DNA from: an uncultured Rothia sp.
Lineage (GTDB): Bacteria > Actinomycetota > Actinomycetes > Actinomycetales > Micrococcaceae
NCBI RefSeq assembly: GCF_937976295.1
Contig: NZ_CALJRY010000155.1
Span: 1 to 8,970, forward strand
Length of the DNA stretch: 8,970 nucleotides
Direction: 5' to 3'
How positions within the stretch are numbered: the first letter of the stretch is position 1; each line of letters opens with the position of its first letter. Shown piece after piece: positions 1 through 5,921 of this stretch. The translations under genes and the position numbers were made by a program. The notes beneath the pieces were generated by a model, which saw only the letters and a list, made by a program, of their open reading frames with translations, ran no database searches and was not told the DNA's origin.

Positions 1-9
1 TCAGAAGCC

Positions 10-135
10 CTACGCTTCCTTCTGCGCCTCGTACGCGCGAACCTCAGATAAACACATCTCTGCGGCGAGCGCATCGACCGTCTCACGGTCGTACGGGCGA
101 AGAGCGTACAGCTTCTCCACGACCGACGAAGCCAT
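10..135 (-). CDS. Possible small ORF immediately after mshC (hypothetical, 41 aa)
   Basis: A 41-residue ORF starts with ATG one base after the mshC TAA (TAAGATGG), a spacing that would allow translational coupling. It ends at TAG, with a second in-frame TGA two codons later. The product begins MASSVVEKLYALRPYDRETV and ends EVRAYEAQKEA. It is charged and looks helical, with no membrane segment or signal peptide. I do not recognise the family. There is no clear Shine-Dalgarno beyond the coupling, and the ORF contains a TTA codon, unusual for this GC-rich neighbourhood. It may be a real small gene of the mshC transcript or chance read-through. The coupled start is the main reason for listing it. 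Confidence 0.4.
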   Translation of the reverse strand: MASSVVEKLYALRPYDRETVDALAAEMCLSEVRAYEAQKEA

Positions 136-136
136 C

Positions 137-1453
137 TTAGAGGACCACGCCCAGGCGTGCCGCCAGGATGTCACGCACCAGCGCACCACCGCCGACGGTG
201 GTGTCCGCCAGAGCCTTCACAGCCCACGCATCCACAGCCGCCAACGCCGCCGGAGCGTTCAGATCCTCGCCGAGCGCCTCACGCACAGCGGCCAGCAGCT
301 CAACCGCCGCCTCATCGGTGACACCTTCGGAACCCTCACGGCCCTCAGCCACCGACACCGCATGACGGTAAGTATCCAGGCGAGCCTTCGCGTGCTCCAG
401 CAGCTCATCAGTCCAGAACCAATCCGAACGGTAATGCTGACCCATAATCGCCAGGCGCACCGCGTTCGCATCCTCACCGGCCGCACGCAGACGCGAAACC
501 AGCACCAGGTTGCCGCGGGACTTGCTCATCTTGTGGCCGTCCAAACCGACCATGCCGGTGTGCGCGTAATGCTTAGCGTGCGGGCGTGCAGACACAGCCC
601 ACGAATGGCCCGCACCCAAATCGTGGTGCGGGAAAGTCAGGTCGTTACCGCCGGCCTGAACGGTCAGCGAACCATCCACAAAACGGCGAGCAATCATCGT
701 GCACTCGATGTGCCAGCCGGGGCGGCCCGCGCCCAGCTCGCCGGCATCCCAGCTCGGCTCGCCCTCACGCTCAACACGCCACAGCAGCGGATCCAACGCG
801 TCACGCTTACCGGCACGGTTCGGGTCGCCGCCGCGCTCAGCGAAAATCTCCAGCATCTCATCACGGGTCAGGTGGCAGACCTCGCCCGGTGCCCACGAGT
901 AGCCCTCAGCGTTCGCGGGCAGCTCACGCACAGCCTTCAAATCCAGGTACACGTCACCGTCAGGATGCACCACACCCTGCTCATCCGTGAAACCGGGCAC
1001 GCGGTACGCCAGGCCGCGGCGCAGCAAATCCTCAATCAGCGGGAACAGCCACTCAATGGACTCCACCACACCCACATAGTGCGCCGGCGGAATCACGTTC
1101 AGCGCCTTCATGTCGGTGCGGAACAGCTCCGTCTGATCCTCAGCCAGCTCACGCCAATCAACGTTCGTGGCGGTCGCACGCTCCAGCAGCGGGTCGTCCA
1201 CATCGGTCACGTTCTGCACGTACGTTACCGGCACGCCCGCATCCAGCCAGGCGCGGTGCAGCAGGTCAAAAGCAACATAGGTGGAGGCGTGACCCATATG
1301 CGTCGCGTCGTACGGGGTGATACCGCAAACGTACAGGCTCGCCGCCTTATCCTCCTGAACCTGAACAATCTCACCAGCCGCAGTATCAAAAATACGCGGC
1401 AGCGCAGCCTGACCGGGCAGAGTCACAGAGGCGGGGGCATCCCAAGCTCGCAT
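137..1453 (-). CDS. mshC: Cysteine:GlcN-Ins ligase MshC (mycothiol biosynthesis)
   Basis: MshC joins L-cysteine to 1-D-myo-inosityl 2-amino-2-deoxy-alpha-D-glucopyranoside using ATP, the penultimate step of mycothiol synthesis, in the cytoplasm. It is a class I cysteinyl-tRNA-synthetase-like fold. Visible motifs in the 438-residue product: Cys43 in YVCGITPYD, the HIGH-type motif HMGH at 52-55, Cys251 in GWHIECT, the DLTFPHHD stretch with His276/277, and KMSKS at 308-312. Cys43, Cys251 and His276 are the expected zinc ligands that bind the cysteine substrate. The start chosen is the ATG of MRAWDAP, the usual MshC N-terminus, with AAAGGA in front of it; the frame stays open 26 codons further up but without family support. 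The protein is about 20 residues longer than the ~412 usual in mycobacteria, mostly between Cys43 and Cys251. It lies downstream of the uppP terminator, so it should have its own promoter. Confidence 0.96.
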   Translation of the reverse strand: MRAWDAPASVTLPGQAALPRIFDTAAGEIVQVQEDKAASLYVCGITPYDATHMGHASTYVAFDLLHRAWLDAGVPVTYVQNVTDVDDPLLERATATNVDWRELAEDQTELFRTDMKALNVIPPAHYVGVVESIEWLFPLIEDLLRRGLAYRVPGFTDEQGVVHPDGDVYLDLKAVRELPANAEGYSWAPGEVCHLTRDEMLEIFAERGGDPNRAGKRDALDPLLWRVEREGEPSWDAGELGAGRPGWHIECTMIARRFVDGSLTVQAGGNDLTFPHHDLGAGHSWAVSARPHAKHYAHTGMVGLDGHKMSKSRGNLVLVSRLRAAGEDANAVRLAIMGQHYRSDWFWTDELLEHAKARLDTYRHAVSVAEGREGSEGVTDEAAVELLAAVREALGEDLNAPAALAAVDAWAVKALADTTVGGGALVRDILAARLGVVL

Positions 1454-1552
1454 GGGTTTCCTTTCCGTAAAAACGCCCACAACCGGTGGACGCGCCACAC
1501 CCGCCGCCCAGCCCGGGCATGCGGATGCCACAAAAAATCTACTTCAATAAGA
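1454..1552 (-). promoter_or_regulatory. mshC upstream region, with RBS but no clear promoter
   Basis: This stretch lies between the uppP terminator hairpin and the mshC start. On the minus strand it ends with ACGGAAAGGAAACCC before ATG, giving a good AAAGGA ribosome binding site. Because the uppP hairpin precedes it, an mshC promoter is expected here, but I cannot pick a convincing -10/-35 pair. A run of six Ts (minus strand) near 1532-1537 may belong to the tail of the uppP terminator. Confidence 0.35.
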
Positions 1553-1585
1553 ATACCCGCCCGTGAGAAACTCACGGACGGGTAT
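1553..1585 (-). terminator. Hairpin terminator downstream of uppP
   Basis: A 15-bp inverted repeat with a 3-nt loop lies 26 nt past the uppP stop. The plus-strand left arm is ATACCCGCCCGTGAG and the right arm CTCACGGACGGGTAT. The single non-Watson-Crick position is a U-G wobble in minus-strand RNA but a C-A mismatch in plus-strand RNA, which supports use on the minus strand. The T-run is not immediate: TCTTATT follows directly and TTTTTT comes about 15 nt on. The stem separates uppP from mshC. Confidence 0.75.
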
Positions 1586-1611
1586 GTCATATCACGCTGA
1601 GGGCTAAAGCC

Positions 1612-2460
1612 TTAGAACGCCGAAGAAGTAGCGTTCAGAACGCCAGTGCCCAAACCAACGAAAATCAGGATACCGAGCGCGATGCGGTACCAAATGAAAA
1701 TGCCGTAGGACTTCGACGACACGTACTTCAAGAACCAGCCAATCATCAGATAACCCACCACGAACGCGACCAGAGTCGCAACGATAGTCGACGGGATACC
1801 GTAGTAGCCGGTCGCCTCAGCACCAGTGAACACCTTGAAAGTCTTGTACAGACCAGACATGAACACTGCCGGCAGAGCCAGAAGGAACGAGTAACGAGCC
1901 GCAGCCTCACGGGTGTAACCCATGAACAGACCCGCGGTAATGGTACCGCCCGAACGGGAAACACCCGGGATCAGTGCCAGCGCCTGCGCGCAACCGTACA
2001 GAATACCGTGACGGACAGTCAGGTCCTTCAGCTCACGCTGCTCACGGCCGAAACGGTCCGCAAGACCCAGGAACACCGCAAAGACAATCAGCATGGTCGC
2101 CACAATCCACAGGCTACGGAACTGTGTGTCAATGTAGTCTTCCAGCAACAGACCCAGAACGCCGATGGGCAGGGAGCCGATAATAATCAGCCAACCCATG
2201 CGGGCATCCGGGTCGTTACGCGGTACGCGGCCGGTCAAGGACCCGAACCAGGACTTCAGGATGCGAACAATATCGCGCCAGAAGAAAATCAGAACCGCAG
2301 TCTCAGTACCCAGCTGGGTGATTGCGGTAAACGCGGCGCCCGGGTCAGCCTTCTCCGGCAGGATCTGGCCAACAATGTTCAGATGCGCCGATGACGAAAT
2401 CGGCAGAAATTCGGTCAGGCCCTGAACGAAGCCCAAAATAATTGCTTGAATCCATTCCAC
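1612..2460 (-). CDS. uppP: Undecaprenyl-diphosphatase UppP/BacA
   Basis: This integral membrane phosphatase converts undecaprenyl pyrophosphate to undecaprenyl phosphate, recycling the lipid carrier for peptidoglycan and wall polymers; extra copies give bacitracin resistance. With the GTG start the product is 282 residues, normal for the family. Motif 1 is QGLTEFLPISSSAH (13-26), with Gln13/Glu17, the serine cluster 22-24 and His26. Motif 2 is PGVSRSGGT (165-173), with Arg169. Several hydrophobic segments follow the UppP pattern. The frame stays open for 28 more codons to another GTG, but those residues are hydrophilic and the family normally begins near EWIQAIILGFVQG. No Shine-Dalgarno precedes the chosen GTG; instead TATCCT sits 7 nt upstream, suggesting a leaderless start. 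An upstream start cannot be excluded. Confidence 0.95.
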   Translation of the reverse strand: MEWIQAIILGFVQGLTEFLPISSSAHLNIVGQILPEKADPGAAFTAITQLGTETAVLIFFWRDIVRILKSWFGSLTGRVPRNDPDARMGWLIIIGSLPIGVLGLLLEDYIDTQFRSLWIVATMLIVFAVFLGLADRFGREQRELKDLTVRHGILYGCAQALALIPGVSRSGGTITAGLFMGYTREAAARYSFLLALPAVFMSGLYKTFKVFTGAEATGYYGIPSTIVATLVAFVVGYLMIGWFLKYVSSKSYGIFIWYRIALGILIFVGLGTGVLNATSSAF

Positions 2461-2467
2461 GGTTTCA

Positions 2468-2473
2468 AGGATA
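2468..2473 (-). promoter_or_regulatory. Putative -10 element for leaderless uppP mRNA
   Basis: On the minus strand TATCCT is followed by seven bases (TGAAACC) and then the GTG start of uppP. This fits an actinobacterial TANNNT -10 box with transcription starting at or next to the start codon, and would explain why no ribosome binding site is visible. No convincing -35 is present about 17 nt upstream. Confidence 0.35.
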
Positions 2474-2573
2474 CAGGAGGCGCGCCCGCCGGGAGCGGTT
2501 CGCGGAAGGTGATGTGGAACCTCCGCAAACCGCCCCGTCCACACTGTGAAACGCTCAGGGTGCCGGTTCTAGC

Positions 2574-2680
2574 GGTACACCGCGGTGCATCCACGGCTCA
2601 TCTGCGGCTCAAGGACACCGCGCGAATGCCTCAAACGCGCGCTCTCCGGCGCATCAAAGGTGCGTCAACGGCGCACGCAT
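2574..2680. repeat. Degenerate ~11-bp tandem repeats between the DUF1963-like gene and uppP
   Basis: Two short blocks of GG-headed units have an 11-bp period. The first is GGTGCATCCAC, GGCTCATCTGC, GGCTCAAGGAC (2584-2616). The second is GGCGCATCAAA, GGTGCGTCAAC, GGCGCACGCAT (2648-2680). A perfect 10-bp palindrome CACCGCGGTG (2578-2587) overlaps the first block, and its CGCGGTG half pairs with CACCGCG at 2616-2622. No convincing gene lies here. The stretch is upstream of uppP and just past the stop of the preceding gene. Function is unknown. Confidence 0.45.
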
Positions 2681-2681
2681 A

Positions 2682-3584
2682 CTAGCCGCACGACCAGTCA
2701 AAAACACCGGTCTCAAAATCAAAAACAGCGCTACCGCACCCAAAATTCAGCACATCAAACTCATCGAACTCAATATAACGAGCCGTCATACCCTCCGGCA
2801 GGCTCTGCGCATAAAAATGGGTGCCGCCCAGGTGAGTACCCACCGCAATCAGCGGCTTAGCCCACTCAAACCACTCCGAATCCTCCGAGTCCCAATCGAA
2901 AGGACTCAGATAACCGGTATCCGGGTCAACATTCTCAAACACATCACTCGGGGCCTTACCGGCGTTCGGGTCATCCATCGGAACCCACCCCACCAGAGCA
3001 GGCTTACGAGCCAGCGGTTGCTGCTGATCCGCCAACGCCCAGGCGCTGAAGCTCTCCTCCTCGCCACGATGCTCACCGGGACGGCGCACATCCTCAGGCG
3101 GCTGTGTACGGGACGAGAACTCCTGCTCATTCAGGTACAGCACCGCAAACTCGGCATCCAAAATATCGCGCAACAGAAGCTGATACGGATGCACTCGAGC
3201 CTGCGCATACTGCACCTCGAACGGGTCATCACTTGCCGCATTAGCAACACCCTCAGTCGCCTCATCCTCAGCGAACTGGCCATCACCGGCGAAGAAAGAG
3301 AACGCCACCACACCCGGATACTTCTGCGCATCCGGCAGGTACTCCCCCGGCAACCTCACCGTAAAAATATGCTGCATCGGCAAACCGGTAAACGTACTGC
3401 GCGGCCACTGATCCTGCTCAATACCCGGGCCAGTCGAACCCACCCAGCCGGCCTCCCACACCTCGGGGGAACCGGCAGGCAGAGCAGTATCATCACCACC
3501 GCGCAGCTCATAATTCCAGGCACGAGCAGAAGAATCGGTGCCCGCCGCATCAATGGGGCTAAACACCATCGCGTAGCTTTTCAT
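2682..3584 (-). CDS. Uncharacterised protein, possibly DUF1963/YwqG-like
   Basis: A 300-residue acidic protein with no signal peptide or membrane segment, so probably cytoplasmic. I do not recognise it with certainty. The order of short motifs recalls the DUF1963 (YwqG) fold: WPR at 60-62, then GLPMQHIFTVRLP at 67-79, FSFFAGDGQF at 95-104, LGGTHFYAQ at 252-260 (compare the family's GG-x-P-x-x-x-Q), and a C-terminal NFGCGSAVFDFETGVFDW at 280-297. The middle (about 155-215) is Glu/Pro/Gln-rich and probably a variable loop. The start chosen is MKSYAMVFSP because AGAGGA precedes it by about 7 nt; the frame is open 18 codons further up with no site. The gene lies downstream of the leuA terminator and has a candidate -10 box of its own. 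No biochemical role is established for DUF1963. Confidence 0.8.
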   Translation of the reverse strand: MKSYAMVFSPIDAAGTDSSARAWNYELRGGDDTALPAGSPEVWEAGWVGSTGPGIEQDQWPRSTFTGLPMQHIFTVRLPGEYLPDAQKYPGVVAFSFFAGDGQFAEDEATEGVANAASDDPFEVQYAQARVHPYQLLLRDILDAEFAVLYLNEQEFSSRTQPPEDVRRPGEHRGEEESFSAWALADQQQPLARKPALVGWVPMDDPNAGKAPSDVFENVDPDTGYLSPFDWDSEDSEWFEWAKPLIAVGTHLGGTHFYAQSLPEGMTARYIEFDEFDVLNFGCGSAVFDFETGVFDWSCG

Positions 3585-3600
3585 GAGAGTTCCTCTCTGC

Positions 3601-3606
3601 AGATTA
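3601..3606 (-). promoter_or_regulatory. Candidate -10 box for the DUF1963-like gene
   Basis: TAATCT on the minus strand lies 16 nt before the ATG, giving a predicted start site about 10 nt upstream of the ATG and a very short leader that would hold only part of the AGAGGA site. No good -35 hexamer is seen; CATTGG is at about the right distance. The leuA terminator lies just upstream, so an independent promoter is expected here. Confidence 0.35.
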
Positions 3607-3659
3607 TTCGCCCCACAACCCGCCAATGCGCGCAACACCTGCGCACATTAAACGACTAA

Positions 3660-3694
3660 GGGCGGGATACATACTCCCAGTATGCATCCCGCCC
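3660..3694 (-). terminator. Hairpin terminator downstream of leuA
   Basis: A 16-bp stem with a 3-nt loop lies about 60 nt past the leuA stop. The plus-strand arms are GGGCGGGATACATACT and AGTATGCATCCCGCCC. The only imperfect pair is G-U in minus-strand RNA and A-C in plus-strand RNA, again supporting use on the minus strand. TTAGTCGTTTAA follows, so the T-tract is weak. Confidence 0.7.
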
Positions 3695-3754
3695 CCACAT
3701 CATGCACGGTTAACGGTCACCCGAAAACCCCGCACAAAACATAACGGTCATCGC

Positions 3755-5503
3755 CTACGCCTGACGCTCATCACGCAGCGCACGGTTCACAGCCGAAATC
3801 ATCGCCTTCAACGCCGCACGAGTAGTCGAGCTATCCACGCCAATACCCCACAGCACGCGAGAACCAACAGCAGCCTCAACATAACAAGCCGCGTTAGCAG
3901 TCGACGAAGACGACATCGTGTGCTCCGAATAATCCATCACGCGAATATCCACGCCCTCACCCGACAGGATGTTCTGCAGAGCATCCACCGGGCCGGTACC
4001 CGAAGCAGAACGAGTGTACGTGTGGCCATCAATGTTCAGACCAACACGCAGAGTGGTCGCACCAGTATCAGCCGAATCAATGTTAATCGACTCAATACGG
4101 TACTTACCCCAACGCTTTTCAGAATCAGCAGCGGGCAGGTACTCATCCGCGAAGATGTTCCACAGCTTCTGGCTGGTCATCTCGCCACCCTCAGCGTCAG
4201 TACGAGCCTGAACAATCTTCGAGAACTCAACCTGAGCACGACGCGGCAAATCCAGGCCGTGATCCTGCTTCAGCAGGTACGCCATACCGCCCTTACCGGA
4301 CTGCGAGTTCACACGAATAATCGCCTCATAGGTACGACCCAGATCGCGAGGATCAATCGGCAGGTACGGAACCTCCCAGTACACCTCATCCACGGTCTTA
4401 CCCGCCTCAGCAGCGGTACGCTCCAGAGCCTCAAAGCCCTTCTTAATAGCGTCCTGGTGAGAACCAGAGAACGCGGTGAACACCAGGTCGCCACCATACG
4501 GCGAACGCTCGTGCACCTTCAACTGGTTGCAGTACTCAACAGTCTTACGGATACCGTCAATATCAGAGAAATCAATCTGCGGATCAATACCCTGGGTGTA
4601 CATGTTCAGACCCAAAGTCACCAGGTCAACGTTACCGGTGCGCTCGCCATTACCGAAGAGGCAACCCTCAATACGGTCAGCGCCCGCCAGGTAACCCAGC
4701 TCAGCAGCAGCCACGCCGGTACCGCGGTCATTATGCGGGTGCAGCGACAGCACAATGTGCTCGCGGTGGTTCAGGTTGCGGTTCATCCACTCGACCGAGT
4801 CGGCGTACACGTTCGGGGTAGCCATCTCAACGGTAGCGGGCAGGTTCACAATCAGCTCGCGGCCGTTCTGACCAATCTCCAGCTCCTCAGCCACAGCATT
4901 CACCACGCGAGCCGCATACTCCAGCTCAGTGCCGGTGAAGGACTCGGGCGAGTACTCGTAGATGACCTTAGTGTCAGAGACCATCTGCTCTTCGTACTTG
5001 CGGCACAGGCGCGCACCCTGCAGGGCGATATCCAGCACGCCCTCCTGATCCTGGTTGAACACCACGCGACGCTGCAGCACGGAAGTCGAGTTGTAGAAGT
5101 GCACAATCGCCTGCGGTGCGCCCTCAATCGCCTCAAAAGTACGGGCAATCAGGTGCTCACGCGCCTGCACCAGAACCTGAATGGTCACGTCCGAAGGGAT
5201 GTGGCCGTCCTCAACGAGGGTACGCACAAAATCAAAGTCAGTCTGCGACGCCGACGGGAAACCCACCTCAATTTCCTTGTAACCCATCTTCACCAGCAGC
5301 TTGAACATCGCAAGCTTACGGTCGGTATCCATGGGGTCAATCAGCGCCTGGTTGCCGTCACGCAGATCCACTGCGCACCAGCGCGGAGCCTTCTCAATGA
5401 CCTTATCCGGCCAGGTGCGGTCCGGCAGGTCAACAACAATCTGCTCGTGGAAAGGGCGGTACTTGTGTACCGGCATGGGGCTGGGCTTCTGGTGGTTTTT
5501 CAT
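3755..5503 (-). CDS. leuA: 2-isopropylmalate synthase LeuA
   Basis: LeuA condenses acetyl-CoA with 2-ketoisovalerate to 2-isopropylmalate, the committed step of leucine synthesis, and is feedback-inhibited by leucine in most bacteria. The 582-residue product has the long actinobacterial form. Visible motifs: the catalytic DLRDGNQ at 46-52, the metal-binding HPHNDRG at 255-261 and GNGERTGNVD at 284-293. SGKGGMAYLL at 402-411 lies in the linker region, and the C-terminal leucine-binding regulatory domain runs from about 465 to 575. The start MKNHQKPSP has AGGAAA 8 nt upstream, and the next ATG (residue 10) has none. It appears to be a single-gene unit: an attenuation leader of about 240 nt precedes it and a hairpin terminator follows. 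Expression is therefore probably tied to leucyl-tRNA supply, and the enzyme itself to leucine level. Confidence 0.97.
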   Translation of the reverse strand: MKNHQKPSPMPVHKYRPFHEQIVVDLPDRTWPDKVIEKAPRWCAVDLRDGNQALIDPMDTDRKLAMFKLLVKMGYKEIEVGFPSASQTDFDFVRTLVEDGHIPSDVTIQVLVQAREHLIARTFEAIEGAPQAIVHFYNSTSVLQRRVVFNQDQEGVLDIALQGARLCRKYEEQMVSDTKVIYEYSPESFTGTELEYAARVVNAVAEELEIGQNGRELIVNLPATVEMATPNVYADSVEWMNRNLNHREHIVLSLHPHNDRGTGVAAAELGYLAGADRIEGCLFGNGERTGNVDLVTLGLNMYTQGIDPQIDFSDIDGIRKTVEYCNQLKVHERSPYGGDLVFTAFSGSHQDAIKKGFEALERTAAEAGKTVDEVYWEVPYLPIDPRDLGRTYEAIIRVNSQSGKGGMAYLLKQDHGLDLPRRAQVEFSKIVQARTDAEGGEMTSQKLWNIFADEYLPAADSEKRWGKYRIESINIDSADTGATTLRVGLNIDGHTYTRSASGTGPVDALQNILSGEGVDIRVMDYSEHTMSSSSTANAACYVEAAVGSRVLWGIGVDSSTTRAALKAMISAVNRALRDERQA

Positions 5504-5635
5504 GATGAATTTCCTGTTGGTTGGTCCGTCTCGCTCTACCCCAGATGTGGGGCTCGTACCGTGCCGGGTATCGGTTCCCGGCTGCCGTGGTCAAGGCGGT
5601 GCATCAGAAAGGATGCGAAGGTGAGATGCCGCGTC
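5504..5635 (-). promoter_or_regulatory. Structured leader between the attenuator and leuA
   Basis: About 130 nt separate the terminator T-run from the leuA ATG. In transcript order this holds GCATC/GATGC (5601-5616, 6-nt loop), GCCGGG/CCCGGC (5563-5582, 8-nt loop) and CCCCA/TGGGG (5539-5552, 4-nt loop), then the AGGAAA binding site. I see no ORF and no known riboswitch. It may be a passive spacer or a second layer of control on leuA translation. Confidence 0.4.
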
Positions 5636-5682
5636 AAAAAGCCGGAACGGTTGCGGCAGATTCTAGCGTGCCCCGTTCCGGC
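5636..5682 (-). terminator. Intrinsic terminator (attenuator) in the leuA leader
   Basis: On the minus strand GCCGGAACGG and CCGTTCCGGC form a perfect 10-bp stem around a 22-nt loop, followed immediately by TTTTT. Four further pairs (GGCA with TGCC) can form inside with a small bulge. This is the best-formed intrinsic terminator in the window, yet it lies about 130 nt in front of leuA and overlaps the end of the leader ORF. That placement is typical of transcription attenuation. Confidence 0.88.
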
Positions 5683-5746
5683 GAATAAGCAGCAGGTTCA
5701 CTGCCTGGCGGGTAACCCCGCGCATGCTCTCACCGTCAATAGTCAT
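5663..5746 (-). CDS. leuA leader peptide (leucine attenuation, leuL-like)
   Basis: A 27-residue ORF starts MTIDGESMRG and ends NLLLIRRNGAR before TAG. Codons 18-21 are CTG CTG CTT ATT, three leucines in a row followed by isoleucine, as expected for ribosome-mediated sensing of leucyl-tRNA. The terminator 5' arm covers codons 22-25, directly after the leucine run. The ATG lies 7 nt after a good extended -10 box, so the message is probably leaderless; the GGAGG next to the ATG is too close to act as a binding site. Alternatively Met8 is the start, with GGTGAG just upstream, giving a 20-residue peptide. Either start keeps the leucine codons in frame. The peptide itself is unlikely to have another function. 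Confidence 0.85.
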   Translation of the reverse strand: MTIDGESMRGVTRQAVNLLLIRRNGAR

Positions 5747-5752
5747 GCCTCC

Positions 5753-5761
5753 ACGCTATCA
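5753..5761 (-). promoter_or_regulatory. Extended -10 promoter for the leuA leader
   Basis: TGATAGCGT on the minus strand combines the TGn extension with a TANNNT -10 hexamer (TAGCGT). The spacing puts the predicted start site 7 nt downstream, exactly on the A of the leader-peptide ATG. No strong -35 is visible, which is common for extended -10 promoters. It lies between the LCP terminator and the leader ORF. Confidence 0.6.
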
Positions 5762-5825
5762 CAGGGCTCGGAGGCGATGGCAGGGCACACGGGAAGCCGT
5801 CCATCATCTGGAAAGAATTAACGGC

Positions 5826-5864
5826 AAAGAGGCGTAGCCACCATTTCTGGCGCTACGCCCCTTC
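5826..5864 (-). terminator. Hairpin terminator downstream of the LCP gene
   Basis: The perfect 8-bp arms GGCGTAGC (5831-5838) and GCTACGCC (5852-5859) flank a 13-nt loop, with CCA/TGG pairing possible inside and three outer pairs after a mismatch. On the minus strand TCTTT follows the stem. It lies about 60 nt past the LCP stop and about 65 nt before the leuA promoter, so it insulates leuA from upstream transcription. Confidence 0.65.
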
Positions 5865-5921
5865 ACTCAATATTCACGCATCTGCCCTGTGTCTTAGTTA
5901 GAGCTGCGTCCTAGCTACAAC

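Noticed and set aside
362..1600. A 412-codon plus-strand frame opposite mshC
   Set aside because: It is a shadow of mshC in GC-biased codons, with low-complexity Arg/His/Gln content, no family motifs, and it runs into the uppP terminator.
2578..2622. Rho-independent terminator for the DUF1963-like gene (CGCGGTG/CACCGCG)
   Set aside because: The arms are 7 bp with a 28-nt loop and no T-run on the minus strand, too weak to call.
2446..2685. Plus-strand ORF over the uppP upstream region, near an apparent AGGAGG at 2475-2480
   Set aside because: The AGGAGG lies inside this ORF rather than before its start. The sequence is the repeat region and overlaps the uppP and DUF1963-like gene ends.
2817..3659. 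A 280-codon plus-strand frame opposite the DUF1963-like gene
   Set aside because: The minus-strand frame has a ribosome binding site, a promoter-like box and motif-like segments; the plus frame has none of these and a shadow-type composition.
5504..5760. A T-box or other known riboswitch in the leuA leader
   Set aside because: I saw no T-box-like conserved sequence. The leader ORF with leucine codons plus terminator explains the region better.
3626..5821. A 731-codon open frame on the plus strand opposite leuA and its leader
   Set aside because: It is antisense to a certain gene and rich in Arg, His, Gln and Leu as expected for a reverse-frame shadow. It has no recognisable domain and runs through two terminator hairpins and the attenuator.
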